From Halomonas cupida (GTDB lineage: Bacteria; Pseudomonadota; Gammaproteobacteria; Pseudomonadales; Halomonadaceae), in NCBI RefSeq assembly GCF_900142755.1, contig NZ_FRCA01000004.1, forward strand, positions 248,001 to 312,000: a stretch of DNA of 64,000 bases, written 5' to 3'. The notes under the pieces were generated by a model that saw only the letters and a list, made by a program, of their open reading frames with translations, was not told where the DNA came from and ran no database searches. The translations under genes were made by a program, and so were the position numbers. Shown in pieces: positions 45,987-55,434 of this stretch (position 1 is the first letter of the stretch; each line of letters begins with the position of its first letter).

Positions 45987-47822
45987 CTATCCTCGTACTT
46001 CGTTCAGTAGCGTCACCAGGCGGAGCTTCTCCTCACTACTGAGACGTTCACCGCTGCGGTCCTTCTCCAGCAGAGCCTCGAGCTCCTCCTCCGGCGAGCG
46101 CTGCCGCTGCCGACGTCGGAAGTACTCGATCAACCCGTCCAGCTCCGCGCCCCGCGCCGCCGGCGGGATCAACAGCTCACGCCGTGCCAGCTCGGCCAGA
46201 CGCTGGCCATCCTCACTGCCGTGGAAATGCATCAACAGCACCTGGGCGCTGGCATAACCGCCGGCACGCAACAGGGCGATCACATCACGACACAGACGAC
46301 TTTCCTCATCGGCGCCCTGACACCAGTCGTCTTCACCAGGCAACCGCTCGGCAAGTCGCGGCTCGTGAACCAGCAACTGCAGGACCCGCGTCATCAGGCT
46401 GGTAGCTGCAGTCCGGCGACGGCGTCCGCCAGTCGGAGTCGACTGAATCGACTCATCGAAACCCGGCCCTCCCATGACCTCAGGTGGCATCAGGGGCGGC
46501 TCTTCCGGCGCCGGTGCGTGACGGGCCATCAACGCCTCGAAACGTGACTGCTCGACACCGGTACGCCGCGACAGCTCCGTCAGCATCAGCGACTTGAGCA
46601 TGCCCTCCGGCAGCTTCTCGATCGCCGCCAGTATCTGGCTGGCATAGCGCTCCCGCGACTCCAGCTGCGACAGATCCCGCCCCTGAGCCGCGTGATCGAA
46701 CAGAAACTCCGATAATGGGCTGGCACAGGTAACCCTGTCCTCAAAGGCCTCGCGACCTTCCTTGCGTACCAGGCTATCGGGATCCTCCCCTTCGGGAAGA
46801 AACAGGAAGCGGGCCTGGCGGCCATCAATCATCTGCGGCAACACCGTCTCGAGCGCGCGAGCTGCTGCCTGACGACCGGCGTTGTCACCGTCGAAACAGA
46901 ACACCACTTCGCCAACCACTCGGAACAGCCGCTGCAGATGGTCCTCAGTCGTCGCCGTGCCCAGCGTCGCCACCGCATTGCGGATGTCGAACTGCGCCAG
47001 CGCCACCACATCCATATAGCCTTCGACAATCAGCAGGCGCTCCAGCCGATGACTGGCCTGGCGCGCCTCGTAGAGGCCATAGAGCTCCCGCCCCTTGTGG
47101 AACACCGGCGTTTCGGGCGAGTTCAGATACTTGGGTTTGGCATCGCCGAGTACTCGTCCACCAAACCCCAGGGTCCGTCCGCGCACATCACGAATCGGAA
47201 ACACCACACGATCGCGAAAACGATCATAGGTGCGCCCACTCTCCTCGTGCTGCACCAACAAGCCGTATTCCACCTGAACGGCCTCGGCCACTCCCTGACC
47301 AGTAAGGTGCTGCTTGAGCGCCTCCCACTGGCCCGGCGCATAGCCGATACCGAAGGTCTTCTGCACATCCGCGGACAGCCCACGCCGCTCCAGATAATCA
47401 CGCGCCGTCTGCGCCTCCGGCATCCTGAGCCGTTCACGAAAGAAGCTGGCGGACATCTCCAGCAGGTTGACACCTTCCTTACGCTTGCGCTCACGCGCCT
47501 GAGCGCGTGGATCATCGGCACCTTCACGCGGCACCTCTACGCCGACACGCGAGGCCAACTGTTCGATGGCCTCGGGAAAGCGCAACTTGTCATATTCCAT
47601 CAGGAAACGCAGCGCGTTGCCGTGGGCACCACAACCAAAGCAGTGGTAGAACTGCTTGTCGGCGCTGACCGTGAACGACGGACTTTTTTCCTGATGAAAC
47701 GGACAGAGTCCAGAATGATTACGCCCGGACTTCTTCAGCTTGACCCGCTCGCCGACAATCTCGACGACGTCGACCCGGGCCAGAAGGTCGTCGATAAAGC
47801 TCTGGGGAATCTGACCGGCCAT
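45987..47822 (-). CDS. dnaG: DNA primase
   Basis: The 611-residue protein has the N-terminal CHC2 zinc finger (CPFHQEKSPSF and CFGCGAHG), then the TOPRIM core (LLIVEGYMDVVAL, CFDGDNAGRQAAARALE, FLFLPEGEDPDSLVR). The C-terminal helicase-binding domain is shortened in conserved motif but present in length. It makes RNA primers at the replication fork. GAGGAG precedes the ATG. Second gene of the rpsU-dnaG-rpoD operon. Confidence 0.98.
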   Translation of the reverse strand: MAGQIPQSFIDDLLARVDVVEIVGERVKLKKSGRNHSGLCPFHQEKSPSFTVSADKQFYHCFGCGAHGNALRFLMEYDKLRFPEAIEQLASRVGVEVPREGADDPRAQARERKRKEGVNLLEMSASFFRERLRMPEAQTARDYLERRGLSADVQKTFGIGYAPGQWEALKQHLTGQGVAEAVQVEYGLLVQHEESGRTYDRFRDRVVFPIRDVRGRTLGFGGRVLGDAKPKYLNSPETPVFHKGRELYGLYEARQASHRLERLLIVEGYMDVVALAQFDIRNAVATLGTATTEDHLQRLFRVVGEVVFCFDGDNAGRQAAARALETVLPQMIDGRQARFLFLPEGEDPDSLVRKEGREAFEDRVTCASPLSEFLFDHAAQGRDLSQLESRERYASQILAAIEKLPEGMLKSLMLTELSRRTGVEQSRFEALMARHAPAPEEPPLMPPEVMGGPGFDESIQSTPTGGRRRRTAATSLMTRVLQLLVHEPRLAERLPGEDDWCQGADEESRLCRDVIALLRAGGYASAQVLLMHFHGSEDGQRLAELARRELLIPPAARGAELDGLIEYFRRRQRQRSPEEELEALLEKDRSGERLSSEEKLRLVTLLNEVRG

Positions 47823-47962
47823 GCGCTACTCCTCACACGACTGGCAATGGATCTGCAGCGACTCGGTGCACACCAGAAGATGCTCACCAACATGGGCATC
47901 GCTCGAAGATCCCGGCATGCCTGCGCGTCCAATATCACCACGCAGAGCATGAACAAAAACAA

Positions 47963-47984
47963 GCGGCCACCGAATGGCGGCCGC
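47963..47984 (-). terminator. Internal terminator between rpsU and dnaG
   Basis: On the minus strand a 9-bp stem (GCGGCCGCC with GGTGGCCGC, one G-U pair) with an ATTC loop is followed directly by TTGTTTTTGTT. This is a canonical intrinsic terminator. An internal terminator at this place in the operon is known from E. coli, where it makes S21 exceed primase. Confidence 0.85.
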
Positions 47985-48038
47985 CTGGCGTCCTCCCGAA
48001 TCGACGACGGAAATCACCGTCACCGACTCAAGTACGGA

Positions 48039-48254
48039 TCAATAGAGCCGTTCGAAACGCTTGCGCTCGCGCTGCAGCTTCTTGGCGTGACGCTTCACGG
48101 CAGCAGCAGCCTTGCGCTTGCGCTCGGCAGTCGGCTTCTCGTACTGCTCACGACGACGAACCTCGGACAGAACGCCGGCTTTTTCACAGGAACGCTTGAA
48201 GCGACGCAGAGCGACGTCAAACGGCTCGTTATCACGTACTTTGACAGAAGGCAT
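48039..48254 (-). CDS. rpsU: 30S ribosomal protein S21
   Basis: A 71-residue, very basic protein with the S21 sequence [27 protein letters not shown] and a C-terminal R/K-rich helix. It is a small-subunit protein used in initiation. First gene of the rpsU-dnaG-rpoD operon, divergent from tsaD as is usual in gammaproteobacteria. The 299-bp divergent gap holds both promoters, with no element I can name. Confidence 0.98.
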   Translation of the reverse strand: MPSVKVRDNEPFDVALRRFKRSCEKAGVLSEVRRREQYEKPTAERKRKAAAAVKRHAKKLQRERKRFERLY

Positions 48255-48553
48255 TAAGCACTCACCTACCTTAGGTAACTAGAGTTCGGTTAGTACGTAC
48301 ACCTATCAGGCCAAACCCACACCAACTCGACCGCAAATGTTTCACAGCAGAGGCAGGCGCGAGGAAATCGAGCCCTGGATGCACGACCCAGTCTTACAGC
48401 GGACGGTATTTTAGACGTACATTGGCTTCCATGCAAATCCTCGCTCCAATTTCTCACACCAATCCCTCACACCAATCGCAACGTATCAATATCTGCCTTC
48501 TCGAGCCAAAACAGCGTAAAATGTGGCGCCCTGTCGCTTTACCGAGCTCATCC

Positions 48554-49591
48554 ATGCGTGTACTTGGCATCGAAACCTCCTGTGACGAAACCGGCGTCGC
48601 TCTCTATGACACCCAGCGCGGCCTGCTGGCCGACGCTCTGCATAGCCAGATCGCCATGCATGCCGAGTACGGCGGCGTGGTGCCCGAGCTGGCGTCACGC
48701 GACCATACCCGACGACTGCTGCCGCTGATCGACAATGTGCTGGAACAAGCCAGCATGGGGCGTCAGCAGCTCGATGCCATTGCCTACACCGCAGGCCCGG
48801 GTCTGGTGGGAGCCCTGATGGTTGGCGCCAGCACCGCCCATGGCATGGCACGCGCCCTCGGTATCCCGGTGCTCGGCGTTCATCACATGGAGGGCCATCT
48901 GCTGGCCCCGATGCTCGAGAACGAGCCACCTGACTTCCCCTTCGTTGCCCTGCTGGTGTCCGGCGGCCATACCCAACTGGTACGCGTCGACGGCATTGGT
49001 CGCTATCAGTTGCTTGGCGAATCGGTGGATGATGCCGCCGGCGAGGCTTTCGACAAGGCGGCCAAGATGCTCGGCCTCGACTACCCCGGAGGCCCCAGGG
49101 TTGCCGCGCTGGCTGAGCATGGCGACCCCGGGAGGATGCGCTTCCCGCGCCCGATGACCGACCGCCCCGGACTGGACTTCAGTTTTTCCGGCCTCAAGAC
49201 CCACACTCTAACGACCATTCGTGAGCTCGATGGCCGCGGCCAGCTGGACGACCAGGCTCGAGCGGATGTCGCCCGCGCCTTCGAGGAAGCCGTGGCCGAC
49301 ACCCTGGCGATCAAGTGCCGACGCGCGCTGGAGCAGACAGGCCTTGCACGACTGGTAGTGGCAGGTGGCGTCAGTGCCAACGTGCGCCTGCGCGCACGCC
49401 TCGAGGAAGCCGCCAGCAAGCGTGGCGCCCGGGTCTACTACCCACGCGGGCGTTTCTGTACCGACAATGGCGCGATGATCGCCTATGCCGGCGCACAGCG
49501 ACTGCTGGCCGGTGAACAGGACGAGGTAGGTCAGATGAAGGCCGTGCCACGCTGGCCAATGGATCAGTTGCACGCGCCGGATAAGCCGTAA
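48554..49591 (+). CDS. tsaD: tRNA N6-threonylcarbamoyladenosine synthase subunit
   Basis: From the ATG at 48554 the protein is 345 residues, normal for TsaD. Motifs are [13 protein letters not shown], the metal ligands [22 protein letters not shown] and HHMEGHL, the nucleotide site [10 protein letters not shown] and the C-terminal [10 protein letters not shown] and [10 protein letters not shown]. It catalyses the transfer of threonylcarbamoyl to A37 of ANN-reading tRNAs, with TsaB, TsaC and TsaE encoded elsewhere. An upstream in-frame ATG at 48422 would add an unconserved leader. Confidence 0.97.
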   Translation: MRVLGIETSCDETGVALYDTQRGLLADALHSQIAMHAEYGGVVPELASRDHTRRLLPLIDNVLEQASMGRQQLDAIAYTAGPGLVGALMVGASTAHGMARALGIPVLGVHHMEGHLLAPMLENEPPDFPFVALLVSGGHTQLVRVDGIGRYQLLGESVDDAAGEAFDKAAKMLGLDYPGGPRVAALAEHGDPGRMRFPRPMTDRPGLDFSFSGLKTHTLTTIRELDGRGQLDDQARADVARAFEEAVADTLAIKCRRALEQTGLARLVVAGGVSANVRLRARLEEAASKRGARVYYPRGRFCTDNGAMIAYAGAQRLLAGEQDEVGQMKAVPRWPMDQLHAPDKP

Positions 49592-49916
49592 GAGCTACGA
49601 GCTACGAGCTACGAGCAGTATGGTGCCGCCCCTTGGATCACAGACAACCCCAGCCACGAGCGGCGAGCTGCCCAGTGCCAATCGGATAGACCCAGCTTCG
49701 AGCGGCTCAACGCCAAAACGGCAATCTCGCGCCTTCCTCGGGGTTCGGGGTTCGGGGTTCGGGGTTCAAGCTCGAGCGCAGCGTACTCGAGGCTCGTTAC
49801 TCGTCACTGGGTTTACCTGCTCGAGCGCAGCGTACTCGAGGCTCGTTACTCGTCACTGGGCTTACCTGCTCGAGCGTAGCGTGCTCGTAGCTCGCTGCTC
49901 GTGACTGGGCCTGCGG
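49592..49916 (+). repeat. Composite repeat element F (after tsaD)
   Basis: Three GAGCTAC heptamers at 49592-49612 begin directly after the tsaD stop. A core at 49622-49652 (GGTGCCGCC to CCCCAG) matches elements A and E. A G-quadruplex motif lies at 49740-49764, and three copies of a 49-bp unit at 49771-49819, 49820-49868 and 49869-49916 (the first two differ at one base). GAGCTACGAGC at 49592-49602 pairs with GCTCGTAGCTC at 49883-49893. The element ends 3 bp before the plsY stop codon. Confidence 0.9.
49740..49764 (+). repeat. G-quadruplex motif in element F
   Basis: Four perfect GGGG tracts separated by TTC loops, matching the motif in element E but with a complete fourth tract. It lies between the core and the 49-bp repeats. 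Confidence 0.88.
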
Positions 49917-49919
49917 CTC

Positions 49920-50507
49920 CTACAACTGATGCTCACTGCCGTCGCTCAGGCGGCGAATGTTCAGCGCATGGCGGACCAACACCAGCAGCGCGAACCCGAC
50001 CACTTCCCAGACGAAATCCGGTGCCAGCCACAGACTGACCAATGGCGCCAGGCAGGCGCTGGTCAACGAAGCCACGGCGGCTGTGTGTATCCGCCACGCC
50101 AACAGCACCCAGACCAGCGCACAGATCAGGGCAACACCGGGCGTCAGCAGGAGCAGAACGCCGAAGGCGCTGGCTACCGCCTTGCCTCCTCGAAAGCGAT
50201 ACCACAGGGGATAACAGTGGCCCAGCAATACGCCGAGGCCGATGATACCCAGCCCCCATGGTTCCAGCCCCGCCGCCAGGCCAAGCAACAGCACCGGCCA
50301 GCCCTTGGCCATATCGATCAGCAACGTCGCCAGCGCCAGACGCGCACCATGCAGCCGCAGTACGTTGGAGAACCCCGGATTGCTGGACCCCGTCAAACGA
50401 GGGTCGGGCAACCTGGCGAGACGACAGACCGTGATCGCGCCCAACCAGGTACCACTCAGATATCCCAGTATCGTCAGTGCCGGGATGATGTACCAGTCCT
50501 GCCCCAC
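49920..50507 (-). CDS. plsY: Glycerol-3-phosphate acyltransferase PlsY
   Basis: The 195-residue inner-membrane protein has about five helices. Motif 1 reads GSSNPGFSNVLR rather than the usual GSGNPGATN, motif 2 is the glycine pattern LGVLLGHCYPLWYRFRGGKAVAS, and motif 3 is near the end. It transfers acyl groups from acyl-phosphate to glycerol-3-phosphate in phospholipid synthesis. The start is a GTG at 50507 with GAGGAG upstream. Convergent with tsaD, across the repeat element F. Confidence 0.93.
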   Translation of the reverse strand: MGQDWYIIPALTILGYLSGTWLGAITVCRLARLPDPRLTGSSNPGFSNVLRLHGARLALATLLIDMAKGWPVLLLGLAAGLEPWGLGIIGLGVLLGHCYPLWYRFRGGKAVASAFGVLLLLTPGVALICALVWVLLAWRIHTAAVASLTSACLAPLVSLWLAPDFVWEVVGFALLVLVRHALNIRRLSDGSEHQL

Positions 50508-50743
50508 AGCCGCTCCTCGAATGACTCAGGGATTCTGCCGCCCGGGAAGTGCGGGTAGGTGCCTCGCCGCCTCTCCCCTACCAGTGCCGGAAATCGGCAA
50601 TCCTCCTATTCTGCGCCATGGGCGGCGTCGAGGACAGTCCAGCGCAATCCGACATACTGCGGCGAAGCGGGAATTCCATCTGTCGCCCCGCATGCACCTC
50701 AAGTACAATCGGCTCCCTCGAGAACTTCAACGGCGATATTCCC

Positions 50744-51109
50744 ATGGACCAGGTACTCATCGAAGCGCTGGAGGTGGACACGGTCATCGGTGTCTATGAC
50801 TGGGAGCGCAGCATCACCCAACGGCTGTCACTGGACTTGTGCCTGGCCACCGATATCCGTGCCGCAGCGGAGCGGGACGACCTCTCGTTGACACTGGACT
50901 ATGATGCCATCAGCCGGCGCATCGGCCGTTTCGCCAACGAGCATGACTTTGCACTGGTCGAGACTTTCGCCGAGCGTCTGGCAGCGATGTTGAGCGAGGA
51001 ATTCACCATTGCCTGGCTGCGTCTGACGATCCGCAAGCCCGGCGCCGTTGCCAATGCACGAGCGGTCGGCGTGATGATCGAGCGTGGTAGTCGGCCGGAG
51101 ATGACTTGA
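50744..51109 (+). CDS. folB: Dihydroneopterin aldolase
   Basis: A 121-residue protein with the DHNA family sequence: LEVDTVIGVYDWER, LSLTLDYDAISRRI, VETFAERLAAMLSEEF and the C-terminal LTIRKPGAV. It makes 6-hydroxymethyl-dihydropterin in folate synthesis. The in-frame stretch from 50549 is upstream sequence without a ribosome site. Its stop overlaps the folK start (TGATG). Confidence 0.96.
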   Translation: MDQVLIEALEVDTVIGVYDWERSITQRLSLDLCLATDIRAAAERDDLSLTLDYDAISRRIGRFANEHDFALVETFAERLAAMLSEEFTIAWLRLTIRKPGAVANARAVGVMIERGSRPEMT

Positions 51110-51642
51110 TGGCATTGGTGACGTTGAGCCTGGGCAGCAATATCGAGCGCGAGCACCATATCCGCGCCTGCCTTGACGCTCTGGCCGATAACTTTGGTGA
51201 ACTTGCCATTTCAAGGGTGTTCGAGAGCCGTCCGGTGGGGTTCGAGGACGGCCGCAATTTCTACAACCTGGTGGTGGCCTTCAGCAGCGACTGGCCAGTG
51301 GCCAGGCTTCAGGCCTGGTGCAAGGATCTGGAGCGGCGCAACGGGCGGCGCAACGACAGTCCCAAGTTCAGCCCCCGCACCCTGGATATCGACATTCTCA
51401 CCGTTGACAGCCTTTGCGGTGAGCATGACGGCGTCATGCTGCCGCGCGGAGAAGTGCTCCACCACGCCTTTGTGCTCCAGCCACTGGCGGAACTGCTGCC
51501 GAACCTGCGCCACCCAGTGGTTGGACGTCGCTATGACGAGCTCTGGGCCGACTTCAGCGATAGCGATCAGTTGCTGTGGCCGATCGAGTTCCTCTGGCGT
51601 GGCCACTCACTGCCGGTGTCCGGTCCACTGTCCCGACCCTGA
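51109..51642 (+). CDS. folK: 2-amino-4-hydroxy-6-hydroxymethyldihydropteridine pyrophosphokinase
   Basis: The 177-residue protein has LSLGSNIEREHHIRACLDAL, FYNLVVAF, the nucleotide-binding FSPRTLDIDIL and a late LPRGEVLHHAFVLQPLAEL, the HPPK signatures. It activates the product of FolB with ATP for dihydropteroate synthase. Coupled to folB by 1 nt. A folate supply is also relevant to sarcosine oxidation in this organism, but the pair is a housekeeping arrangement. Confidence 0.96.
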   Translation: MALVTLSLGSNIEREHHIRACLDALADNFGELAISRVFESRPVGFEDGRNFYNLVVAFSSDWPVARLQAWCKDLERRNGRRNDSPKFSPRTLDIDILTVDSLCGEHDGVMLPRGEVLHHAFVLQPLAELLPNLRHPVVGRRYDELWADFSDSDQLLWPIEFLWRGHSLPVSGPLSRP

Positions 51643-51678
51643 CGCCTGCGCGACTCATCCGTCATGTGCCCCAGTGAG

Positions 51679-52800
51679 TCACTGCTGAGAAAACACCGCA
51701 TCAATGACCTGTAGTCGCCGCTGCGTCAGCTCCTCGCCGAGCTGCCCTCCCTTGAAGCCCTCGTCCACCAGTTGACGAGGCTCCACCTCCAACGCCGCCC
51801 GCCAGGCACGACCCAACCGGTCCGCCAGGGCCGGGCTGCTGATTTCGACCAACGCCAACAACGGGACAACGCGCTCACTGCGCCGCCAGGCATCAATGGC
51901 GCCGAGCCAATGCATGACCGCGGTTGCCTCGGGCAGCTCGCCGGCCACAACCAGGTCTCGAGTGTGTGCCAGCTGCTCGCCCAGTTCCCGGTAGACGCGC
52001 GGCAACTTGAGACGTTCACTCAGCTGATGCCGCGCTTCGCTGCTCAACGCCTCGACCAGTCGCGCCCAGCGCCAGCGAGACAACTCAACACCGACCTCGG
52101 GAAGCACTTTCATCCGCATCAGGTGGTCATCAAGTGCTGGTTCAAGCTCCGGCATCAAGACGGCAAGGGCGCCACATTCGGCCAGCTCCCGGAAGAAGGC
52201 ATCGGGACGAGGCTCCCCCAGCGCCTTCTCGGTTTCGGTCCAGACCCGCTCCGCCACCAGCTGAGCCAACTCCCCGCTGGACGCCAGCCGGGTCATCAAT
52301 TCACGGGTCTCGGCGGCCACGACGAAATCGAGATCAGCGTAACGTGCCAGAAAACGCGCGGTTCTCAGTACCCGCAATGGATCCTCGACGAAGGCGGGGC
52401 TGACGTGCCGCAACAGGCGGGCCTCGAGATCAGCCTGCCCCGAGAAGGGGTCAATCAGGCGACCATCGGCAGCTTGCGCCATGGCATTGATCGTCAAGTC
52501 GCGACGCTCGAGATCCTCTTCCAGCGTCACATCGGGGCTGGCATGCACAACGAAGCCGGTATAGCCATGGCCGGACTTGCGTTCGGTGCGTGCCAGGGCG
52601 TACTCCTCCTGCGTCTGCGGATGCAGAAACACCGGAAAGTCGCGCCCGACCGGACGAAAGCCCCTTTGCCGCATATCATCGACGGTAGCACCGACCACCA
52701 CCCAATCGGTGTCCTTGACCGGCCAGTCGAGCAATGCATCGCGCACGGCGCCGCCCACCCGATATACCTCGAGCCCGTCACAGGGGTTGCCCACCGCCAT
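51679..52800 (-). CDS. cca: CCA tRNA nucleotidyltransferase
   Basis: The 373-residue protein has a class II nucleotidyltransferase head: [27 protein letters not shown] with Dx[30 protein letters not shown] and the neck [14 protein letters not shown]. It adds the 3' CCA to tRNA. The C-terminal part corresponding to the E. coli HD phosphohydrolase domain lacks an HDxG motif and is shorter (E. coli Cca is 412 residues). Convergent with folK. Confidence 0.95.
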   Translation of the reverse strand: MAVGNPCDGLEVYRVGGAVRDALLDWPVKDTDWVVVGATVDDMRQRGFRPVGRDFPVFLHPQTQEEYALARTERKSGHGYTGFVVHASPDVTLEEDLERRDLTINAMAQAADGRLIDPFSGQADLEARLLRHVSPAFVEDPLRVLRTARFLARYADLDFVVAAETRELMTRLASSGELAQLVAERVWTETEKALGEPRPDAFFRELAECGALAVLMPELEPALDDHLMRMKVLPEVGVELSRWRWARLVEALSSEARHQLSERLKLPRVYRELGEQLAHTRDLVVAGELPEATAVMHWLGAIDAWRRSERVVPLLALVEISSPALADRLGRAWRAALEVEPRQLVDEGFKGGQLGEELTQRRLQVIDAVFSQQ

Positions 52801-52802
52801 GG

Positions 52803-53141
52803 TCAACCTGCAGAGGCCACGCGGGACGGCAGACGGTGCTGCCAGTCGGTGAAACCACCATCCAGGCTGTAGACCTCGCCGTAGCCCTGGGCCGACAGCC
52901 AACTGGCGGCCTGTTGACTGGAGTGACCGTGGTAGCAGACCACGACCATGGCGACATCGCGTGGCGCTTCCTCGAGCAGCGCCGCAACACCAGCATTATC
53001 GAGATGCCGACTTCCGGGGATGTGCCCCTGAGCGAAGCTCTGTGGGTCACGGATGTCGACCAGGGTCAGGCTCCTGTCACCATCCAGCCAACCGGCAAGG
53101 GTCTCGATGTCGAGGTGCGAGAAGGAGGCTTCTGTTGTCAT
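52803..53141 (-). CDS. glpE: Thiosulfate sulfurtransferase GlpE
   Basis: The 112-residue single-domain rhodanese has the active-site loop [11 protein letters not shown], close to the GlpE loop CYHGNSS, with [20 protein letters not shown] upstream. It transfers sulfur from thiosulfate to cyanide or thioredoxin in vitro; its true role is unclear. The ATG at 53141 gives the conserved N-terminus. It lies 2 bp upstream of cca and is probably co-transcribed with it. Confidence 0.9.
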   Translation of the reverse strand: MTTEASFSHLDIETLAGWLDGDRSLTLVDIRDPQSFAQGHIPGSRHLDNAGVAALLEEAPRDVAMVVVCYHGHSSQQAASWLSAQGYGEVYSLDGGFTDWQHRLPSRVASAG

Positions 53142-53236
53142 AGGGTATTCCGTTGTCTGGCGCAGTTCGGACATGGGCCCGTTGCTGCGCGAGCATGGAT
53201 TGTCACTCATGGTTTGTTACCCCACCGACGAGTGGA

Positions 53237-54052
53237 TCACTGCCTGGCTTGATGGCTCGACACGCTGATGCGTGTGGCGCTATCGAGGTTCAGTGCAGTC
53301 AGGCTACCGCCCCATACGCAGCCGGTATCCAACGCCTCGGCACGAACCCGACTTGCCGGTGTGGTGCCCTCCAGCGCTGCCCAGTGACCGAACAGCAGCC
53401 TGGGGTCATCATCGCGCGGATACTGGAACCAGGGCGCATAGCCATCGGGGGCACACTCCAGCCCTTCCTTGGCGTCGAAGTCGAGTCGCCCTTCGCTATC
53501 GATAAAGCGCATGCGTGTCAGGGTATTGACGATAGCACGCAGACGGTCGACACCTTCCTGTCCGGGCTTGTAACGGCGCGGGCGATTACCGTACATGTGC
53601 TCGAAAAAGCCACCGGACGCCTCGCTGCGCAGCATGGCCTCAACCTCTCGGGCACACTCTTCGGCCTGCTCGAGCGACCACTGCGGCGGAATACCTGCAT
53701 GACTCATCAGGGTATCACCCTGCCGAACCAACAGGGGCCGCACCTGCAACCAATCCAGCAAGACATCGCTGTCCGGAGCTTCCAGTATCTCACTCAACGT
53801 ATCGCGTCGCTTGAGCCTGGCGCCACCACGAGCTACCGCCAGCAGATGCAGGTCATGGTTGCCGAGCACTACCTCGGCGGCGTCACCAAGCGCCATGACC
53901 TCACGCAGACAAGCCAGTGAGGCCGGGCCGCGGTTGACTAGATCCCCGGCCAGCCACAGACGGTCATGTCGCGGATTGAAATCCAGCCGCTCCAACAACT
54001 CGACAAACTCCGCATGACATCCCTGCAGATCGCCAATCGCATAGGTCGCCAT
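53237..54052 (-). CDS. apaH: Symmetrical bis(5'-nucleosyl)-tetraphosphatase
   Basis: The 271-residue calcineurin-like phosphatase has the metal motifs GDLQGC, GDLVNRG and GNHDLHLLAV near the N-terminus. The C-terminal HAGIPPQWSLEQA and LFGHWAALEG segments are typical for ApaH. It hydrolyses Ap4A to two ADP and can remove nucleoside caps from RNA. Last of the lptD-surA-pdxA-rsmA-apaG-apaH cluster, a conserved gammaproteobacterial order. Confidence 0.96.
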   Translation of the reverse strand: MATYAIGDLQGCHAEFVELLERLDFNPRHDRLWLAGDLVNRGPASLACLREVMALGDAAEVVLGNHDLHLLAVARGGARLKRRDTLSEILEAPDSDVLLDWLQVRPLLVRQGDTLMSHAGIPPQWSLEQAEECAREVEAMLRSEASGGFFEHMYGNRPRRYKPGQEGVDRLRAIVNTLTRMRFIDSEGRLDFDAKEGLECAPDGYAPWFQYPRDDDPRLLFGHWAALEGTTPASRVRAEALDTGCVWGGSLTALNLDSATRISVSSHQARQ

Positions 54053-54091
54053 TGCTACTCCAGACCAGTATCAGTGAGACGGACGCCAGAC

Positions 54092-54481
54092 TCAGTGAAT
54101 CTGGTTGGGGGTGGACAGTCGGAACATCGCGATGTCGACCTCGAAGGGGCGCTGGCTGACGGTATCCACACAGGTGTAGGCACCTTCCATGAACCCCACC
54201 GGGCCATCGATGATTGCGCGGCTGGTGTAACGAAAGGTCTGGCCCGGAGCGATCAATGGCTGCTTGCCGACCACGCCCTTGCCACGCACTTCCTGAACCT
54301 GGCCGCTGGACTGGGTGATCTTCCAGTAGCGCGCCATCAACTGGACATTGCGTGCCGAGTGGTTGTGCACCGTGACCGTGTAACTGAAGACATAGCGGTC
54401 CTCCAGCGGCGAGGATTCCTCCTCGTGATAGCTGGGTTCCACGTCGACTCGCACATCTGGCGCAGGAGTTGGCTCACTCAT
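54092..54481 (-). CDS. apaG: ApaG protein (Co2+/Mg2+ efflux-associated)
   Basis: A 129-residue protein of the ApaG family (ESSPLEDRYVFSYTVTVHNHS, ARYWKITQSSGQVQEVRGKGVVG, GFMEGAYTC). The fold is an immunoglobulin-like domain of unclear function; mutants affect cobalt and magnesium handling. The ATG overlaps the rsmA stop by 4 nt, so it is co-translated with rsmA. Confidence 0.95.
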   Translation of the reverse strand: MSEPTPAPDVRVDVEPSYHEEESSPLEDRYVFSYTVTVHNHSARNVQLMARYWKITQSSGQVQEVRGKGVVGKQPLIAPGQTFRYTSRAIIDGPVGFMEGAYTCVDTVSQRPFEVDIAMFRLSTPNQIH

Positions 54482-55365
54482 GCCTCGCCCTCCTCGTCAG
54501 TTCCCCTGTCCCTGGTCTCGATGCCACTGGCCTCGATGTCACCGATCTCGATACCACTGGGCCCTCGCATCTCGGCAACGGCATTGGCGATGGTCACGAA
54601 CTCGTCCACTGTCAGGGTCTGTGGTCGACGCCCAGGGTCAATCCCCAGTGCCTCCAACGCATCACCACTGATACGTCCCTTGAGATTGTTGCGCAATGTC
54701 TTGCGACGCTGCCCGAAGGCCTCACGCACCACATCGAACAACAGGGCTTCATCTGTCGCTTCGAGGCCGCGCAACGCACGCGGTGTCATGCGCACAATGG
54801 CTGAATCGACCTTGGGTCGGGGTACGAAGGCCTCGGGGGGAACAACGAACAGCGCCTCGACGTCGCAGAAATACTGGGCCAGAACCGAGAGCCGTCCACG
54901 CTCACCACCACCTGGTGGCGCTGCCAGACGATCGACGACTTCCTTCTGCAGCATGAAGTGCATGTCCTGGACGGCATCACCGGCCCGCAACAGATGGGAA
55001 ATCAGCGGAGTGGAAATATTGTACGGCAGGTTGCCGACCACCCTCAGCGGCTGTCCCTCACCGCGCAGGGCGACGTAATCCATCTTCAGCGCATCACCTT
55101 CATGAATCACGAAGTTCTCGTGGCGGAAGAACTGCACACGCAGCCCCGGAATCAAGTCACGATCCAGTTCGATCACTTCCAGACGGCCTTCGGTGCTGTC
55201 GAGCAACGGCTCCGTCAGGGCACCCTGCCCTGGACCAATCTCGACGACTCTGTCCCCGGGACGCGCCCCGATAGATCTGACAATGCGGGAAATGATGCCG
55301 GGGTCACGCAGAAAGTTCTGACCGAAACGCTTGCGGGCCCGGTGCGCCGTAGGGCGGGATGCCAT
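54478..55365 (-). CDS. rsmA: 16S rRNA (adenine1518/1519-N6) dimethyltransferase
   Basis: The 295-residue protein has the SAM-binding EIGPGQGALTEPLLD, the NLPYNISTPLISHLL catalytic motif (NLPY) and VVPPEAFVPRPKVDSAIVRM. It dimethylates two adenines near the 3' end of 16S rRNA, a late assembly step. The acidic C-terminal tail (DIEASGIETRDRGTDEEGEA) is unusual in composition and is not needed for the fold. Previously called ksgA. Confidence 0.96.
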   Translation of the reverse strand: MASRPTAHRARKRFGQNFLRDPGIISRIVRSIGARPGDRVVEIGPGQGALTEPLLDSTEGRLEVIELDRDLIPGLRVQFFRHENFVIHEGDALKMDYVALRGEGQPLRVVGNLPYNISTPLISHLLRAGDAVQDMHFMLQKEVVDRLAAPPGGGERGRLSVLAQYFCDVEALFVVPPEAFVPRPKVDSAIVRMTPRALRGLEATDEALLFDVVREAFGQRRKTLRNNLKGRISGDALEALGIDPGRRPQTLTVDEFVTIANAVAEMRGPSGIEIGDIEASGIETRDRGTDEEGEA

Positions 55366-55434
55366 ACCAATATCCTTTAAAGATGAAACTCGGAGAGCAC
55401 TGCTGTCGGATGCTGCTGCCCCCTGAAGGCCGCC

